Part shown: positions 1 to 11,052 of the stretch, in pieces
How the letters are laid out: every line of letters starts with the position of its first letter
How positions within the stretch are numbered: the stretch's first letter is position 1
From: Psychrobacter sp. JCM 18901
GTDB lineage: Bacteria > Pseudomonadota > Gammaproteobacteria > Pseudomonadales > Moraxellaceae
NCBI RefSeq assembly: GCF_000586435.1
Contig: NZ_BAWH01000014.1
Location: 1-64,000 of the forward strand
Length of the DNA: 64,000 nucleotides
Direction: 5' to 3'
The notes under the pieces: model-generated
Databases searched by the model: none
What the model was told of the DNA's origin: nothing
The model's input: the letters and a program-made list of their open reading frames with translations, nothing else
Made by a program: the position numbers and the translations under genes

Positions 1-184
1 TTTTAGCTATTTGCTATACAATCCTTTTATTCATAATATCGAACTGATAAGACATGCTTTAGCACCTAACTATCCAGCTTATCATATTGATATGACATAT
101 TTTCTAAAATGGACTATTGCAGTAAATTTCTTAGGTTTGTTGATGTATAAAGCAGTAGAAAGAGATTTAATACGTTCCAAATAA
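1..184 (+). CDS. kpsM: Capsule polysaccharide ABC transporter permease, C-terminal end only (KpsM/CtrC family)
   Basis: The window opens inside this gene; only about 60 C-terminal residues are present, read from base 2 to the TAA at 182-184. The peptide contains LYNPFIHNIELIRHAL, which resembles the conserved region near the end of ABC-2 type capsule export permeases, followed by a hydrophobic last helix (FLKWTIAVNFLGLLMY) and a short basic tail. KpsM is the inner-membrane channel that, with KpsT, moves finished lipid-linked capsule polymer across the inner membrane. It lies 40 bases upstream of the ATPase gene on the same strand, the usual order of group 2 capsule export loci. The 5' part lies outside the window, so nothing can be said about its start or promoter. 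Confidence 0.85.
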   Translation, partial: FSYLLYNPFIHNIELIRHALAPNYPAYHIDMTYFLKWTIAVNFLGLLMYKAVERDLIRSK

Positions 185-224
185 GTCATCAAGCATACTA
201 CCAGTTTTAACCTAGGATGATAAA

Positions 225-902
225 ATGATTGAAATTCGAAATATTTCTAAGTCATTTATGACCAAACAAGGTCGACATTATTTATTTAAAAATTTAAATC
301 TAACCATTGGTGACAAGCAAAGTGTGGGTCTATTGGGACGTAATGGTGCTGGGAAATCAACCTTACTACGTATCATTTGCGGTCTTGATAAGCCTGATCA
401 GGGAGAAATTTTTACTAATTCTACTATTTCTTGGCCAGTTGGGGTTTCAGGTGGTTTTCAGGGCAGTTTGACCGGGCGTCAAAACGTTCGTTTCGTCTGC
501 CGTCTATATTCTAGTGGCTCTTATGTTAATGAAAAAATTCGTTTTGTCGAAGAGTTTGCAAATATTGGTAATTATTTTGATATGCCAGTTAAGAGCTATT
601 CATCAGGAATGAGAGCCCGCTTAACGTTCGGTTTAAGCTTGGCCTTTGATTTTGATTACTATATGCTCGATGAAGCAGGTGCCGTTGGGGATGCGGCATT
701 CCGTAAGCGTAGTGAAGAGATTTTAGCGGCCCGCCGCGCACAAGCAGGTTTTTTAATAGTGTCACATGATATTGGTGATATAAAGCGTAATTGTGATATT
801 GGCATCGTGTTAATGGATCAAACAGCACACGTCTTTGACGATACAACAGAAGCGATTGAGGTTTATGAAAAGCATATCCACAAAGCAAAAAAAGTAAGAT
901 AA
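225..902 (+). CDS. kpsT: Capsule polysaccharide ABC transporter ATP-binding protein
   Basis: This 225-residue protein is the ATPase of the capsule exporter and energises KpsM. Visible motifs are the Walker A GRNGAGKS at about residues 38-46, the ABC signature YSSGMRARL near 125, the Walker B YYMLDEAGAVGD near 145-156, and a switch histidine in VSHD near 180. The unusual Walker B, with Ala-Gly after the catalytic Glu, is typical of the KpsT/CtrD/Wzt polysaccharide subfamily. The length fits KpsT (about 220 residues); there is no C-terminal carbohydrate-binding extension as in Wzt. The ATG at 225 follows a purine-rich AGGATGATAAA. The 3' end overlaps the inferred start of kpsE at 865, which suggests translational coupling. 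Confidence 0.93.
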   Translation: MIEIRNISKSFMTKQGRHYLFKNLNLTIGDKQSVGLLGRNGAGKSTLLRIICGLDKPDQGEIFTNSTISWPVGVSGGFQGSLTGRQNVRFVCRLYSSGSYVNEKIRFVEEFANIGNYFDMPVKSYSSGMRARLTFGLSLAFDFDYYMLDEAGAVGDAAFRKRSEEILAARRAQAGFLIVSHDIGDIKRNCDIGIVLMDQTAHVFDDTTEAIEVYEKHIHKAKKVR

Positions 903-1981
903 TTAACCTTTCGCTGTTTATCGGCTTGGTCGGCCTTCCTTGGTTGCTCGTTATATACTATGTAATGACACTGGCACATCCACGCTTCGTTTCGACTGCA
1001 GATGTGGTGGTGAAGCAAGTCAGTGATTCGAGCGTGCCAGCAGCTGGAGGTCTATCCGCTCTATTAGGCGTCAATAGTACCAGTAAAGAAGATGCGACTT
1101 ATTTGACAGAGTATATTTTGTCAAATGATATGGTTAAGCGGCTAAATAACAAGTTTAAGTTCCGTGAAGCTTACTATGTTGATGGTTCCGACCCTATTTA
1201 TGAAATTGATCCTGATGCAACACAAGAGGAGCTGCTTGAGTACTTCGAAAAAAGGGTTCACATTAACCTTGATGAGCAGAGCTATGTGCTTTCAGTATCA
1301 ACAGAAGGCTTTGACTCAAAGTATGCTTTTGAGCTGAACAAAGCTATCTTAGGAGAGTCTGAGCGTTTTGTAAACCGCATTTCACAAGAAGTGGCTCGTG
1401 ATCAATTGGCGTTTGCAGAAACTCAGTTAGACGAATCAGAAGAGCGTTTAAATGATGCCAAAGAGCAGTTATTAAACTATCAGAATGAAAACGAAATCTA
1501 TGACCCACAAGCCAATGCGCAAATCGTCAATCAGTTGATTGGCAGCTTGCAAGCGCAATTAAGCTCGTTGCGTACCGAAGAGCGTCAGTTACTCAGTTAT
1601 CTAAATCCAGATGCGCCGCAAGTGGTTTCACTAAGAAGTCAGATAAAGGCTGTTGAAGAGCAAATCACTCAAGAACAAACCAAATTGACATCACCAAATA
1701 CAACCAAGTTGAACCGTCAAGCGGTACAGTTTGAGACCATCAAGGCAGATGTGGATTTTGCTACCGAGTTGTATAAATTGTCGTTATCATCGCTTGAAAA
1801 ATCAAGACTAGAAGCATTCAAGAAAATGAAAAACTTGATTGTGATCTCAACGCCCTACGAAGCTGAAGATGCAACTTACCCGCGCCAAGCGTATCTTATT
1901 TGGACATCGCTTGCATTGCTCTTAATGCTATACGGCTTTGTGCGTTTGGTAATGGCAGTTGTCCGTGATCACCGTAGCTAA
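865..1981 (+). CDS. kpsE: Capsule export inner-membrane protein, KpsE/CtrB-type polysaccharide co-polymerase (frameshift near start)
   Basis: KpsE spans the periplasm and couples the KpsMT transporter to the outer-membrane exporter. The protein has an N-terminal membrane segment (LSLFIGLVGLPWLLVIYYV), a periplasmic domain with a long charged coiled coil at about residues 165-260, and a C-terminal membrane segment (YLIWTSLALLLMLYGFVRL) ending in a short basic tail. Without correction the open frame starts at a TTG at 926, in the middle of the first membrane helix. Removing one A from the seven-A run at 887-893 joins it to an ATG at 865 and gives a normal cytoplasmic start, MKSISTKQKSKII. I therefore place the start at 865, inside the 3' end of kpsT. 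The total is about 371 residues, close to the family norm. Confidence 0.85.
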
Positions 1982-2036
1982 TCTTGAAAAACCAGATATC
2001 AGTAATGATCGATAGATCAGGAAAGGAATATAACTC

Positions 2037-3807
2037 ATGAATATGAAACCACGTTCTATCGTGATAGCGACAAGCTTGGCAATGGCGGCGACTAGTATGT
2101 CTGCAACAGCTGCAAGCAGTTATGCAGATCAAATATCAGGTTCGGGCTTTGGCACAAGCAACAATAATATGAGCCAATCTCAGAACCAGAGCAATATTAA
2201 CGTGTCTACCCAAGCATTTGCTGGGGCAGTGCCAGGGCAAGCAACGACTCAAGAAGCGGTCAATGCAGCAAGCTTACCAAGCCAGTCAGTTATCAATACA
2301 ACGCGTCCTTATCAAGATATCAAAACTCAAGATATGATGTTCGGTGAGCAATTGTTCCGTGGAGCATTTTCGACGACTTCAGGCTCTACCTTCAATGATA
2401 GCTATGTGATTAACCCTGGTGATAACGTCCAAGTAAGAATGTGGGGCGCTTACCAGTATGCTGCTACCATGACCGTCGATCCACAAGGTAATATTTTCTT
2501 ACCAAACGTTGGACCAGTCCGTGTCTCTGGTGTGCAAAATGGTAGCTTACAGAATGTGGTCAAAAGTGCCGTCAGTCGTATTTACCGATCGAATGTAGGC
2601 GTTTATGCTTCATTAGAGCAGGCGCAGCCAGTTAAAGTATTCGTCACAGGTTTTGTTAAGCAGCCAGGCTATTACGGTGGTCTAGCAGCAGACTCGGTAT
2701 TGTCTTATTTAGATAGAGCAGGCGGCGTTGACCCAACACGCGGTAGTTATATCGATATCCAAATCAAGCGCAATGGTCAAATGCTACAGCAAGTCAATTT
2801 ATATGACTTTTTGCTAGCAGGTAAATTACAGGCTTTTTCATTTCGAGATGGTGATGTCATCACCGTGGCACCGCAGAAAAAGACATTCGTGGTAAGCGGT
2901 CAAGTTCAAAACGAATATACTTTTGAATTTGATGTGAATGATCTGACTATTGGTGATGTGTTGCAAGTGTCTAATCCAGCAGCCAATGCTACTAATGTCA
3001 GTATCACTCGCAGTGCAGGACGTGCACAAACGGCAGAGTACTACTCATTAAGTGAAGCCCAAAATGTTCCTGTCTATAACGGCGATCAAATGGTAGTAAC
3101 GTCAGATCGTTACGCAGGTACATCGCGGTGCAGGTAAAAGGTGCACATACTGGTAATGGCGCGATGGTTGTACCATATGGCGCGCGTCTAAAAGATATCG
3201 TGCCACAATTACAGCCAAGCCCACTGGCGAAATTAACGCATCTAACCATCTATCGTGAATCTGTTGCTGAGCAACAAAAACGCATGATTAACGAGTCGCT
3301 CGACCGTTAGAAGAGCTAACGCTTGCCACTCAGTCAACGACTCGTGAAGAAGCCGCATTGCGTCAAGATGATGCAGCATTGGTTAAACAGTTCGTCGCCA
3401 AGGCTCGTAATGTACAGACTGACGGTCAAATCGTCGTTGTGCCAAATTCATGGCAAGATATTATTCTGCAACAGGGCGACATCATTGAGATACCAGCACA
3501 AACATCAGTCATTACAGTCAACGGTCAGGTACGAGCACAAGGGGCACTTACCTTTAATCCTGACTATACCGTTGGCGATTATGTGGCTAATTCTGGTGGT
3601 TTCTCTGATAACGCTGATACAAAAGATATCTTAATTATTCATCAAAATGGGGCGAGCCAAGTGGTCAATACTGCGTATCGTATCCAGCAGGGTGATGAGA
3701 TTATGGTATTACCGAAAGTTAAAACTAAGCGTGTGGAGATTGCTCGCGGTCTATCACAGATTGTTTATCAGTTAGCAATTGCTGCCAAGGTAGTTCTAGA
3801 TCTATAA
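2037..3807 (+). CDS. kpsD: Capsule polysaccharide export outer-membrane protein, KpsD/Wza family (two frameshifts)
   Basis: This is the periplasmic/outer-membrane export protein that hands polymer to the cell surface. The N-terminus has a signal peptide (MKPRSIVIATSLAMAATSMSATA) without a lipobox cysteine, so it resembles E. coli KpsD more than the lipoproteins Wza and CtrA. After a Ser/Asn/Gln-rich segment comes a polysaccharide-export domain (YVINPGDNVQVRMWG, near residue 120), then several SLBB-like units (for example VFVTGFVKQPGYYGG and SVITVNGQVRAQG). The frame breaks near 3123, where one A is missing from GGTACAATCGCG, and near 3316, where one T is missing in CGTTTAGAA. Restoring both gives about 590 residues ending at 3807. 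It sits 55 bases after kpsE and was very likely co-transcribed. Confidence 0.85.
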
Positions 3808-3882
3808 CGGTTAGCCAGTTACACCTTAACGATGACTGTTGAATAGATTTAACCAAAATTAACGAGTAAAGGTATTAAAGAT

Positions 3883-6367
3883 ATGGCAAAAGAAGTAGCG
3901 AATGAAGTCAAGGTATCTACTATGTCTACCTCTGATCATGCGCTACTTTCGCCTTCATCACAGTACCAATCACCAAAGCAGTTGGCAGTAGTTGGTAAAG
4001 GTATGTGCCACAATAACTTGCTACTCTCGCAAGTGTTGCAAGCTGATATCCAGCGCTGGTATCCGTGGTCAGGCTTGCAACACAGCCTGATAAATCGCAA
4101 GAAAAAATCACAACCTGAGGCATTTATTGGATGGGGGCATAAGAAAAGCTTCCAAAGAGCTAATAAAGCCGCCACTCGTCAGAATGTGAATGCTTTCAGT
4201 ATTGAAGATGGATTTTTGCGTTCATTAGATTCAGGTATTAATAGTCGCCACGGTTTGAGTGTGGTTATCGATGACGTTGGTATCTACTTTGATATGACGC
4301 ATCACTCGCGCCTCGAGCAGTTGATTGTTGAGCGCACCAAGAGTACTAGCAATGATCGCGCAGCAGACGAGGCACGTGCTCATCATCTGATGACACGTAT
4401 ATGCGAAGAAAAACTGAGTAAATATAATTCTATAATCGATTGTCCGTCGTTGGACAAATTGATTAATGAAGAAAATATTAACGAAAAAGAAAGTGTTTCA
4501 CCATCACATATCCTGTTGATTGACCAAGTAGCGGGTGATGCCTCTGTTAAAGGTGCTGGTGCGAATAAACGTCAATTTAAGAAGATGCTAAAATCTGCAT
4601 GCCACAACCATCCTAACGCCCATATTTGGATAAAGGCTCATCCTGCGTCAAAATCAGGCTATTTATCCAACTTAAAACTGCCTAAAAACGTTAGTTTATT
4701 GACAGAGTCTCTCAATCCTATTGAACTGCTTAAACAAGTAAGTGAGGTCTATACCGTCAGCTCACATATGGGCTTTGAAGCATTAATGCTAGGTAAAAGA
4801 GTACATTGCTTTGGAGTCAGCTGGTATAGTGCTTGGGGGCTGACCGATGACACTAACGCACCTAAAAATTTACTTAAAGCAGTTCAAAAACGTCGTTTAG
4901 AGTCAGCTGAGATACTTCTCAATAATAGAGATTTGTCAAACTCAGCAGTGTTTCCTGCGACGTCACATAAGACGCTTGAAACGTCATTAGAAACATTATT
5001 TTATAGTGCTTATATTGATTACAGTCGTTATGTAGATCCGGCAACGAAACAGGCTTGTGATATCGATGCAGCCATCGAATGGCTAGTGACCAATCGGCGG
5101 TGGCAAGCGCGACTTGAAGGCGATTTGACTGTATATGAATTTAGTCGTTGGAAGTTGCCATTTGTCAAAGCCTTTACAGACCTACCGCGTACGACATTAT
5201 TTATCAAACCAAAACCACGTCTAAAAAAACCTGTTACATCCAGATCATTTCCGTGTCAATTTCAGCCAACCTTTATTGGTATGGGGTTTAGCCAAACGTC
5301 AGCAAGTACAGAAAAAGCTACAGAGTAAACTTGCTGAACAAAGCTCGGATATGCCAGCTATTTATTGTATGGAAGATGGGTTTATCCGATCAAACGGTCT
5401 AGGTGCTACTTTATTGGCACCACTGTCTGTTGTAATAGATAAGCAAGGTATTTATTACGATGCGACCCAACCTTCAGATTTAGAAACATTGCTGCAAAAT
5501 TGTCAGCCACTGAGTTCTGAACAGCGTCTTCGCGTAAAAAAACTGCAAGACAAACTGCTGAATCAGCGGGTAAGTAAATACAATGTTGGGGCTGGTATAG
5601 ATGTTTCTAGCATCCAAAATAATTCGTGGATGCAGGATGCCAAAATATCTGGGAGACGACGCGTTCTTATTATCGGTCAGGTAGAGGACGATTTGTCAGT
5701 ACAGTACTGCGGCTCTACAATAAAGACAAACAGTGGTCTGATCGAACGTGTACGACAAGATAACCCAGACGCTTATTTGATTTATAAGCCGCATCCTGAT
5801 GTCGAAGCAGGACTGCGAGCGGGTAAAGTATCAGAAGCCCATCTACAACAAGTTCAAGCGGTTGCCTACGATACTGCGCTGCCTGATTGCTTAGAATGGG
5901 TGGATGAGGTTCATACGATCAGCTCACTGACTGGTTTTGAAGCGTTGCTGCGAGGGTTGGACGTTACCTGTTATGGATTGCCGTTTTATGCAGGTTGGGG
6001 GTTGACCACAGATATTGACGAGCAGTCGTTACCAAAAGCTACCTATCTAAAAAGACGTCAACGAGATATACCTTTGACTTTTGAGCAGCTAATATATGGC
6101 GGGCTTATATGTTATCCGTTGTATCGTCTGCCTGATGGCTATGGATTAGCACAAGTAGAACAGGTGATCGATTATTTATACCCTCTCAAAGACTCGCATC
6201 TGCTTGCGAATAGTGAAGAATCGCAATCTGAAATGGCTAGTACTTCAAATAGTTCAGCTAAGACTGTGAACTCGTCTTTACCTACAAAGTTTAAACGTCA
6301 CGCGACCACACGTTTTATGCAGCAACGTCATCGATGGCAACAAAAATTGCGTAAAATGTCTCGTTGA
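3883..6367 (+). CDS. kpsC: Capsule polysaccharide biosynthesis protein KpsC/LipA, beta-Kdo transferase (one frameshift)
   Basis: KpsC builds, with KpsS, the poly-Kdo linker that joins group 2 capsules to a phosphatidylglycerol anchor. The protein is a tandem of two related glycosyltransferase halves. The first has FIGWGHKKSF, IEDGFLRSLDSG and HPASKSGY; the second repeats these as LVWGLAKRQQ, MEDGFIRSNGLG, GIYYDATQPSDLE, YKPHPDVEAG and the SSLTGFEALLRG motif. The frame breaks at the seven-A run 5223-5229. Dropping one A joins the halves through NLLHPDHFRVNFSQP into LLVWGLAKRQQ, without which the second half would begin at an artificial TTG at 5276. The corrected length is about 828 residues, longer than E. 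coli KpsC (about 675), with extra length in a polar linker and the C-terminal tail. Confidence 0.88.
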
Positions 6368-6512
6368 TTTACCAGAGTAGCACCGTATAATTGCATTGCG
6401 ACAAATAGGTGCTTTTTCGGTATAATCATTTTTACGCTATGTGTTTTCGCACGGTTGCATGACCTTTCTCATTTTTATCTCTTATTTTCTCATTTAATGG
6501 TAGCCCAGTACT

Positions 6513-7727
6513 ATGGCAGCTTCGATGTCTCACTTGCTTACTCATCGACATGTCTTGCTACTACAAGGGAAAATGGGTGGGTTTTTTAATCGCTTTTCGT
6601 CATTCTTGCAAATTCAAGACATTAAAGTAAGCAAAATCAATTTTAATGCAGGCGATGCCTTTTTTTACCATCACGACAATACCTACGAATATACCAATAC
6701 ATTAGCGCAATTTTCCTCTTGGTTGCAGGCGTTCATTAAAGAAAATGCCATTGATGCGATTGTATGCTTTGGCGATTGTCGACCGCATCATACTCAAGCA
6801 GCGTGTATCAGTGAGAAGCTAGGTATTTCATTTTTTGTCTTTGAAGAAGGGTACTTGCGTCCTGATTACATTACCTTACAAGAGCATGGGATTAATGGCT
6901 ATTCACGTCTAAACACTGCTGAGATTAAAGCGCTTAAGAAAGCCAATGATCAGCCTTTATACACACATAATCGATTTTATCGCTTAAGTATCGCGGCCAT
7001 CGTCTATTACATCATTGCTTGGCTTTATAAAAGTCGTTATCCACATTATTCGCATTATCGTGGTATGACCGCTTGGCAAGAGGCCATCGCTTGGTTAAAA
7101 GCACCGTGGCGGAAGCTACGAGGATATTTGCCAGATAAACAATTGCAAAATAGACTGATCAAGCAAGAAAGTAACAATTACTTTTTGATCAGTTTGCAAG
7201 TGCATAATGACTCACAGATTACCCATCATAGTGATTATCGTGATGTGGTACAGTTCATTGATAAGTCTATCGCAAGCTTTGCAAAATTTGCTAAGCAAAA
7301 ACAGTTACTTGTGTTTAAGCATCATCCATTGGATCGTGGTCATAGAGACTATCGGGAGCTGGTAGCTAGCCTAGCTGAGCGCTATCAAGTGTCTCATCGT
7401 GTTTTCTATGGTTGTGATATGCACCTGCCAACTTTGATGAAATATAGTATTGGCATGGTGACTATTAACAGTACGACAGGCTTGCAGTCGGTTTATCATA
7501 AGAAACCTACTAAGGTTATGGGTCGTGCAATTTACGATATTCCTAAGCTAACAGATCAAAAGCCGCTTGATGATTTTTGGCAGCAGCCTAAGGGCCCAGA
7601 TAATGAATTTTATTTGAGATTTCGTGAGTATCTGATAGAGCAAACTCAAATAAATGGTGCTTTTTATGGCAGATCGCATGGATGTATAAGTATTTGTGCC
7701 AAACTGGCAGTGAAACGACAGACGTAG
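6513..7727 (+). CDS. kpsS: Capsule polysaccharide export/biosynthesis protein KpsS/LipB
   Basis: This 404-residue protein belongs to the KpsS/LipB family, the Kdo transferase that starts the poly-Kdo linker on lyso-phosphatidylglycerol. Support comes from the N-terminal LLLQGKMGGFFNRFSSFL, the FEEGYLRPDYITL motif (comparable to the EDGFLRS motif of KpsC), a KHHPLDRG motif and the C-terminal TINSTTGLQSVYHKKP segment. The gene is unbroken. It lies 145 bases after kpsC on the same strand and closes the capsule export block. The start ATG at 6513 has only a weak upstream purine stretch; a second ATG five codons on (residue 5) is possible. Confidence 0.88.
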   Translation: MAASMSHLLTHRHVLLLQGKMGGFFNRFSSFLQIQDIKVSKINFNAGDAFFYHHDNTYEYTNTLAQFSSWLQAFIKENAIDAIVCFGDCRPHHTQAACISEKLGISFFVFEEGYLRPDYITLQEHGINGYSRLNTAEIKALKKANDQPLYTHNRFYRLSIAAIVYYIIAWLYKSRYPHYSHYRGMTAWQEAIAWLKAPWRKLRGYLPDKQLQNRLIKQESNNYFLISLQVHNDSQITHHSDYRDVVQFIDKSIASFAKFAKQKQLLVFKHHPLDRGHRDYRELVASLAERYQVSHRVFYGCDMHLPTLMKYSIGMVTINSTTGLQSVYHKKPTKVMGRAIYDIPKLTDQKPLDDFWQQPKGPDNEFYLRFREYLIEQTQINGAFYGRSHGCISICAKLAVKRQT

Positions 7728-8116
7728 ATATGTCTAAAACCAATTTACCCTAGTCATTTATTCGCTTTTGTTTCTAAGAAGTCATAGTAATTATAATAGT
7801 ATCTATATAAAGAAACGAAGTTCAACAAGTGTAACGATTGTTGCGTTATCCTTTTTTTAGCTTGTCATTTCATCTGTAAGTCACATCTCTTCTAACAAAA
7901 TCGCCTTACTTTGCAGTGGAAAACTGCTAGAATACTCTTTTATGTCTACGCATAAGAGTTAATGTGCTTGACTATGGATTTAGACGGTAGTATTAGCCCG
8001 ATCGGCTTGTTATAACGGTTAACCTTCAAAGAGTACAAGCACGTTATCAATTGCATCTGACAGTATTTATTTTTTTAGTTTTATTACTCTATCACCCTTA
8101 ATTTAGTAGGCGCTTT
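7728..8116. other. Intergenic region between kpsS and lepA
   Basis: This 389-base AT-rich stretch separates the capsule locus from the lepA block. I see no credible coding frame and no clear intrinsic terminator. A possible promoter for lepA is TTGACT at 7969-7974 with TATTAG at 7991-7996 and a 16-base spacer, but the -10 match is weak. Confidence 0.4.
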
Positions 8117-9916
8117 GTGACTGCATTAGCCAATATTCGTAACTTTTCAATCATTGCCCACATTGATCATGCAAGTCGACGCTTGCCGATCGTTTTATTC
8201 AGATGTGCGGTGCCTTGCAAGATCGCGAGATGCAGGCGCAGGTACTCGACTCAATGGATATTGAGCGTGAGCGCGGTATCACTATCAAAGCACAGTCAGT
8301 AACACTGTTTTATGATCATCCAAATGGTGAGCGCTATCAGCTTAACTTTATTGATACCCCGGGTCACGTCGATTTTTCATATGAAGTTTCGCGTTCATTA
8401 GCGGCTTGCGAAGGCGCGCTGTTGGTTGTTGATGCCGCTCAAGGCGTAGAAGCGCAGTCAGTAGCCAATTGCTATACAGCCGTTGATCAAGGCTTAGAGG
8501 TCATGGCGGTGTTAAATAAGATTGATCTCCCGCAAGTTGAGCCTGAGCGCGTCATTCAAGAAATTGAAGATATTATCGGTATCGATGCCGTTGACGCACC
8601 GCGTGTATCAGCGAAATCTGGTCTGGGTGTCGACAAACTATTAGAAGCATTGGTCGAATTTATTCCAGCACCAACTGGTGATCGTGAAGCGCCACTCCAA
8701 GCACTAATTATTGACTCTTGGTTCGATAATTATTTGGGCGTGGTTTCATTGGTACGGGTGCGTGAAGGTACTATACGTAAAGGTGACAAGTTATATATCA
8801 AATCGACTCAAGAGGCACATCTGGTTGGCTCGATTGGTGTCTTTACGCCTAAGCCTGTAGATACGGGTGTTTTAGAAGCAGGGGAAGTCGGCTTTGTTAT
8901 TGCGGGTATTAAGGATATTGCCGGAGCACCAGTAGGCGACACTATCACTCATGCTAAGACCCTGATGTGGATCGTATCCCAGGCTTTAAACAAGTCACGC
9001 CACAAGTCTATTCTGGTATGTTCCCAGTGGATTCGAGTGATTTTGAAAAATTCCGTGAAGCTTTGCAAAAACTGCAAATCAACGATGCTTCGCTGTTTTT
9101 TGAGCCAGATACGTCGGATGCGCTTGGCTTTGGTTTCCGCTGTGGCTTCTTGGGTATGCTGCACATGGAGATTATCCAAGAGCGTCTAGAGCGTGAATAT
9201 GATTTAGATTTGATTACTACAGCGCCCTCAGTTATTTACGAAATTGAGAAAAAGAACGGTGATGTAATCTATGTAGATAATCCATCACATCTACCTGAGC
9301 CAAACAACATAGAAGAATTCCGTGAGCCAATTGCCCGCTGTCAAATTTTGGTACCGCAAGAATTCTTAGGCAATGTAATGACGCTATGTATTGAGCGTCG
9401 TGGCGTTCAGGTTGATATGCGTTTTATGGGTCGACAAGTACAGCTGATATTTGATATCCCAATGGGCGAAGTGGTCATGGATTTCTTTGATCGCCTAAAG
9501 TCAGTCTCACGTGGTTTTGCATCGCTAGACTATAACTTTGAACGTTATCAAGCCGATAAGTTGGTGAGAGTTGATGTACTAATCAATGGCGATAAAGTTG
9601 ATGCCTTAGCGATGATCGTGCACGAAACCCAATCACGTTATCGTGGTAATGCACTGGTTACGAAGATGAAAGAGTTAATTCCGCGCCAAATGTTTGATGT
9701 TGCCATTCAAGCCGCTATCGGTAGCCAAATCATTGGTCGTAGTACGGTAAAAGCCATGCGTAAAGACGTATTAGCAAAATGCTATGGTGGCGATGTATCA
9801 CGTAAGAAAAAGCTACTGTCTAAGCAGAAAGCAGGTAAAAAAAACGTATGAAGCAAGTAGGTAATGTGGAAATCCCACAAGAAGCCTTCTTAGCTGTGTT
9901 GCAAGTTGATAGCTAA
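8117..9916 (+). CDS. lepA: Elongation factor 4 (LepA), ribosome back-translocase GTPase (three frameshifts)
   Basis: LepA is a translational GTPase that acts on stalled or mistranslocated ribosomes. The start is GTG at 8117 ([19 protein letters not shown]). The P-loop AHIDHGKST is disrupted by a missing G near 8170. The G3 motif IDTPGHVDF and G4 NKIDLPQ are intact. A C is missing near 8963, in ACCCCTGAT for T-P-D, and the eight-A run 9837-9844 shifts the last frame. Reading nine (or six) A there restores the C-terminal [15 protein letters not shown] that is typical of LepA, with the stop at 9914-9916. The corrected length is about 600 residues, as expected. Three independent homopolymer breaks in one conserved gene argue for sequence error rather than decay. 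lepB follows 48 bases later. Confidence 0.93.
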
Positions 9917-9964
9917 TCATTGAGCTTAATTTAAGATAACCATTGTAGATAACAGTCAAATGTA

Positions 9965-10921
9965 GTGAGTCTTATCGTAAAGGTATTAGATAAGCCGCTC
10001 GTTAATAGGCAATTTGGTATGGATTTTGATTTTAATTTAATTTTAGTGCCGTTAACTATAGTCCTAGGAATTGTTTGGCTGTTAGATAAGCTAGCGCTCA
10101 AACAGCGCAAAACTCGTGGTCGAGGTCAAGAAGGCTTACTAGTGCGCTGGGCTTATGACTTTTTCCCTGTGTTAGCAGTGGTATTGATAGTACGCTCATT
10201 TTTAATTGAGCCATTTAATATCCCATCATCGTCTATGGTGCCGACGCTATATACGGGTGACTTCATTGCTGTTAATAAGTATGCATATGGCGTGCGCCTG
10301 CCGTTAACCTATAATAAGGTGCTAGATACTGGTGAACCTGAACATGGTGATGTGGCAGTGTTTCGCTATCCTGAGAACCCGAGCATTTATTATATTAAAC
10401 GCGTTATCGGTTTGCCTGGGGATAGCGTGAGTTATAGTCAAGGCACGTTGTCTATCAATGACGTACCTATTGAGACTAAGTCTGTAGATTTTGCGGCAAA
10501 TGCTGAATTGACTTCACAGCTATACTTACCAGGGCAAATTGGTCCAGGTCAAGTGCTGACCGAAGAGAGTGCTTCTGCAATGGGCCAGCAAGAAGAAGAT
10601 GCGGCACAATATTTTGAAGAAGTACAAGGTGACAACAAGCACCTCGTGCGCTATTTAGATGGCATGAACAGTTCACAATACGCGCCATTTTTGCAGCAAC
10701 AATCACCAGAGGTGGTTGAATCAGAAGGTACTGAGTGGCGTATTGATGTGCCAGAAGATCAGTATTTTGTGATGGGTGATAACCGGGATCGCAGCGCAGA
10801 CGGTAGATTTTGGGGCTTCGTTCCGGATGAAAACCTAGCAGGTAAGGCAGTTTATATTTGGATGCATAAACCACCTGGTCTTAACCTACCGACCTTTGAA
10901 CGTAATGGTACTATCAATTAA
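9965..10921 (+). CDS. lepB: Signal peptidase I
   Basis: LepB cleaves signal peptides of exported proteins at the outer face of the inner membrane. The catalytic serine lies in IPSSSMVPTL (about residue 90), the general-base lysine in YYIKRVIGLPGD (about 144), and box E is GDNRDRSADGRFWGFVP near the C-terminus. There are two N-terminal membrane segments (FNLILVPLTIVLGIVWLL and WAYDFFPVLAVVLIVRSFL). The open frame begins at a GTG at 9965, but the ATG at 10019 (MDFDFNLIL) just before the first helix is the more natural start. At 300 to 318 residues it resembles long gammaproteobacterial forms with an acidic insert (about residues 185-235) between the Lys and box E regions. It stands in the usual place between lepA and rnc. 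Confidence 0.93.
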   Translation: MSLIVKVLDKPLVNRQFGMDFDFNLILVPLTIVLGIVWLLDKLALKQRKTRGRGQEGLLVRWAYDFFPVLAVVLIVRSFLIEPFNIPSSSMVPTLYTGDFIAVNKYAYGVRLPLTYNKVLDTGEPEHGDVAVFRYPENPSIYYIKRVIGLPGDSVSYSQGTLSINDVPIETKSVDFAANAELTSQLYLPGQIGPGQVLTEESASAMGQQEEDAAQYFEEVQGDNKHLVRYLDGMNSSQYAPFLQQQSPEVVESEGTEWRIDVPEDQYFVMGDNRDRSADGRFWGFVPDENLAGKAVYIWMHKPPGLNLPTFERNGTIN

Positions 10922-11052
10922 GATTATGAGATTGTCTAGAGGTTGATTGGTTGACGATGGTTTTATGCTAATATCGTTGATAAATAATCAATAGCTATTT
11001 ATTATTTATACACTTATTCGAAATAGTCGTTTATCTTTAGAAGGATATCATA

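Noticed and set aside
3004-3249. Minus-strand frames inside kpsD
   Set aside because: They overlap a conserved export gene in antisense and show no motif.
8117-9916. lepA as a pseudogene
   Set aside because: Three homopolymer slips restore full family sequence to the very C-terminus with no other damage, which is unlike a decaying gene.
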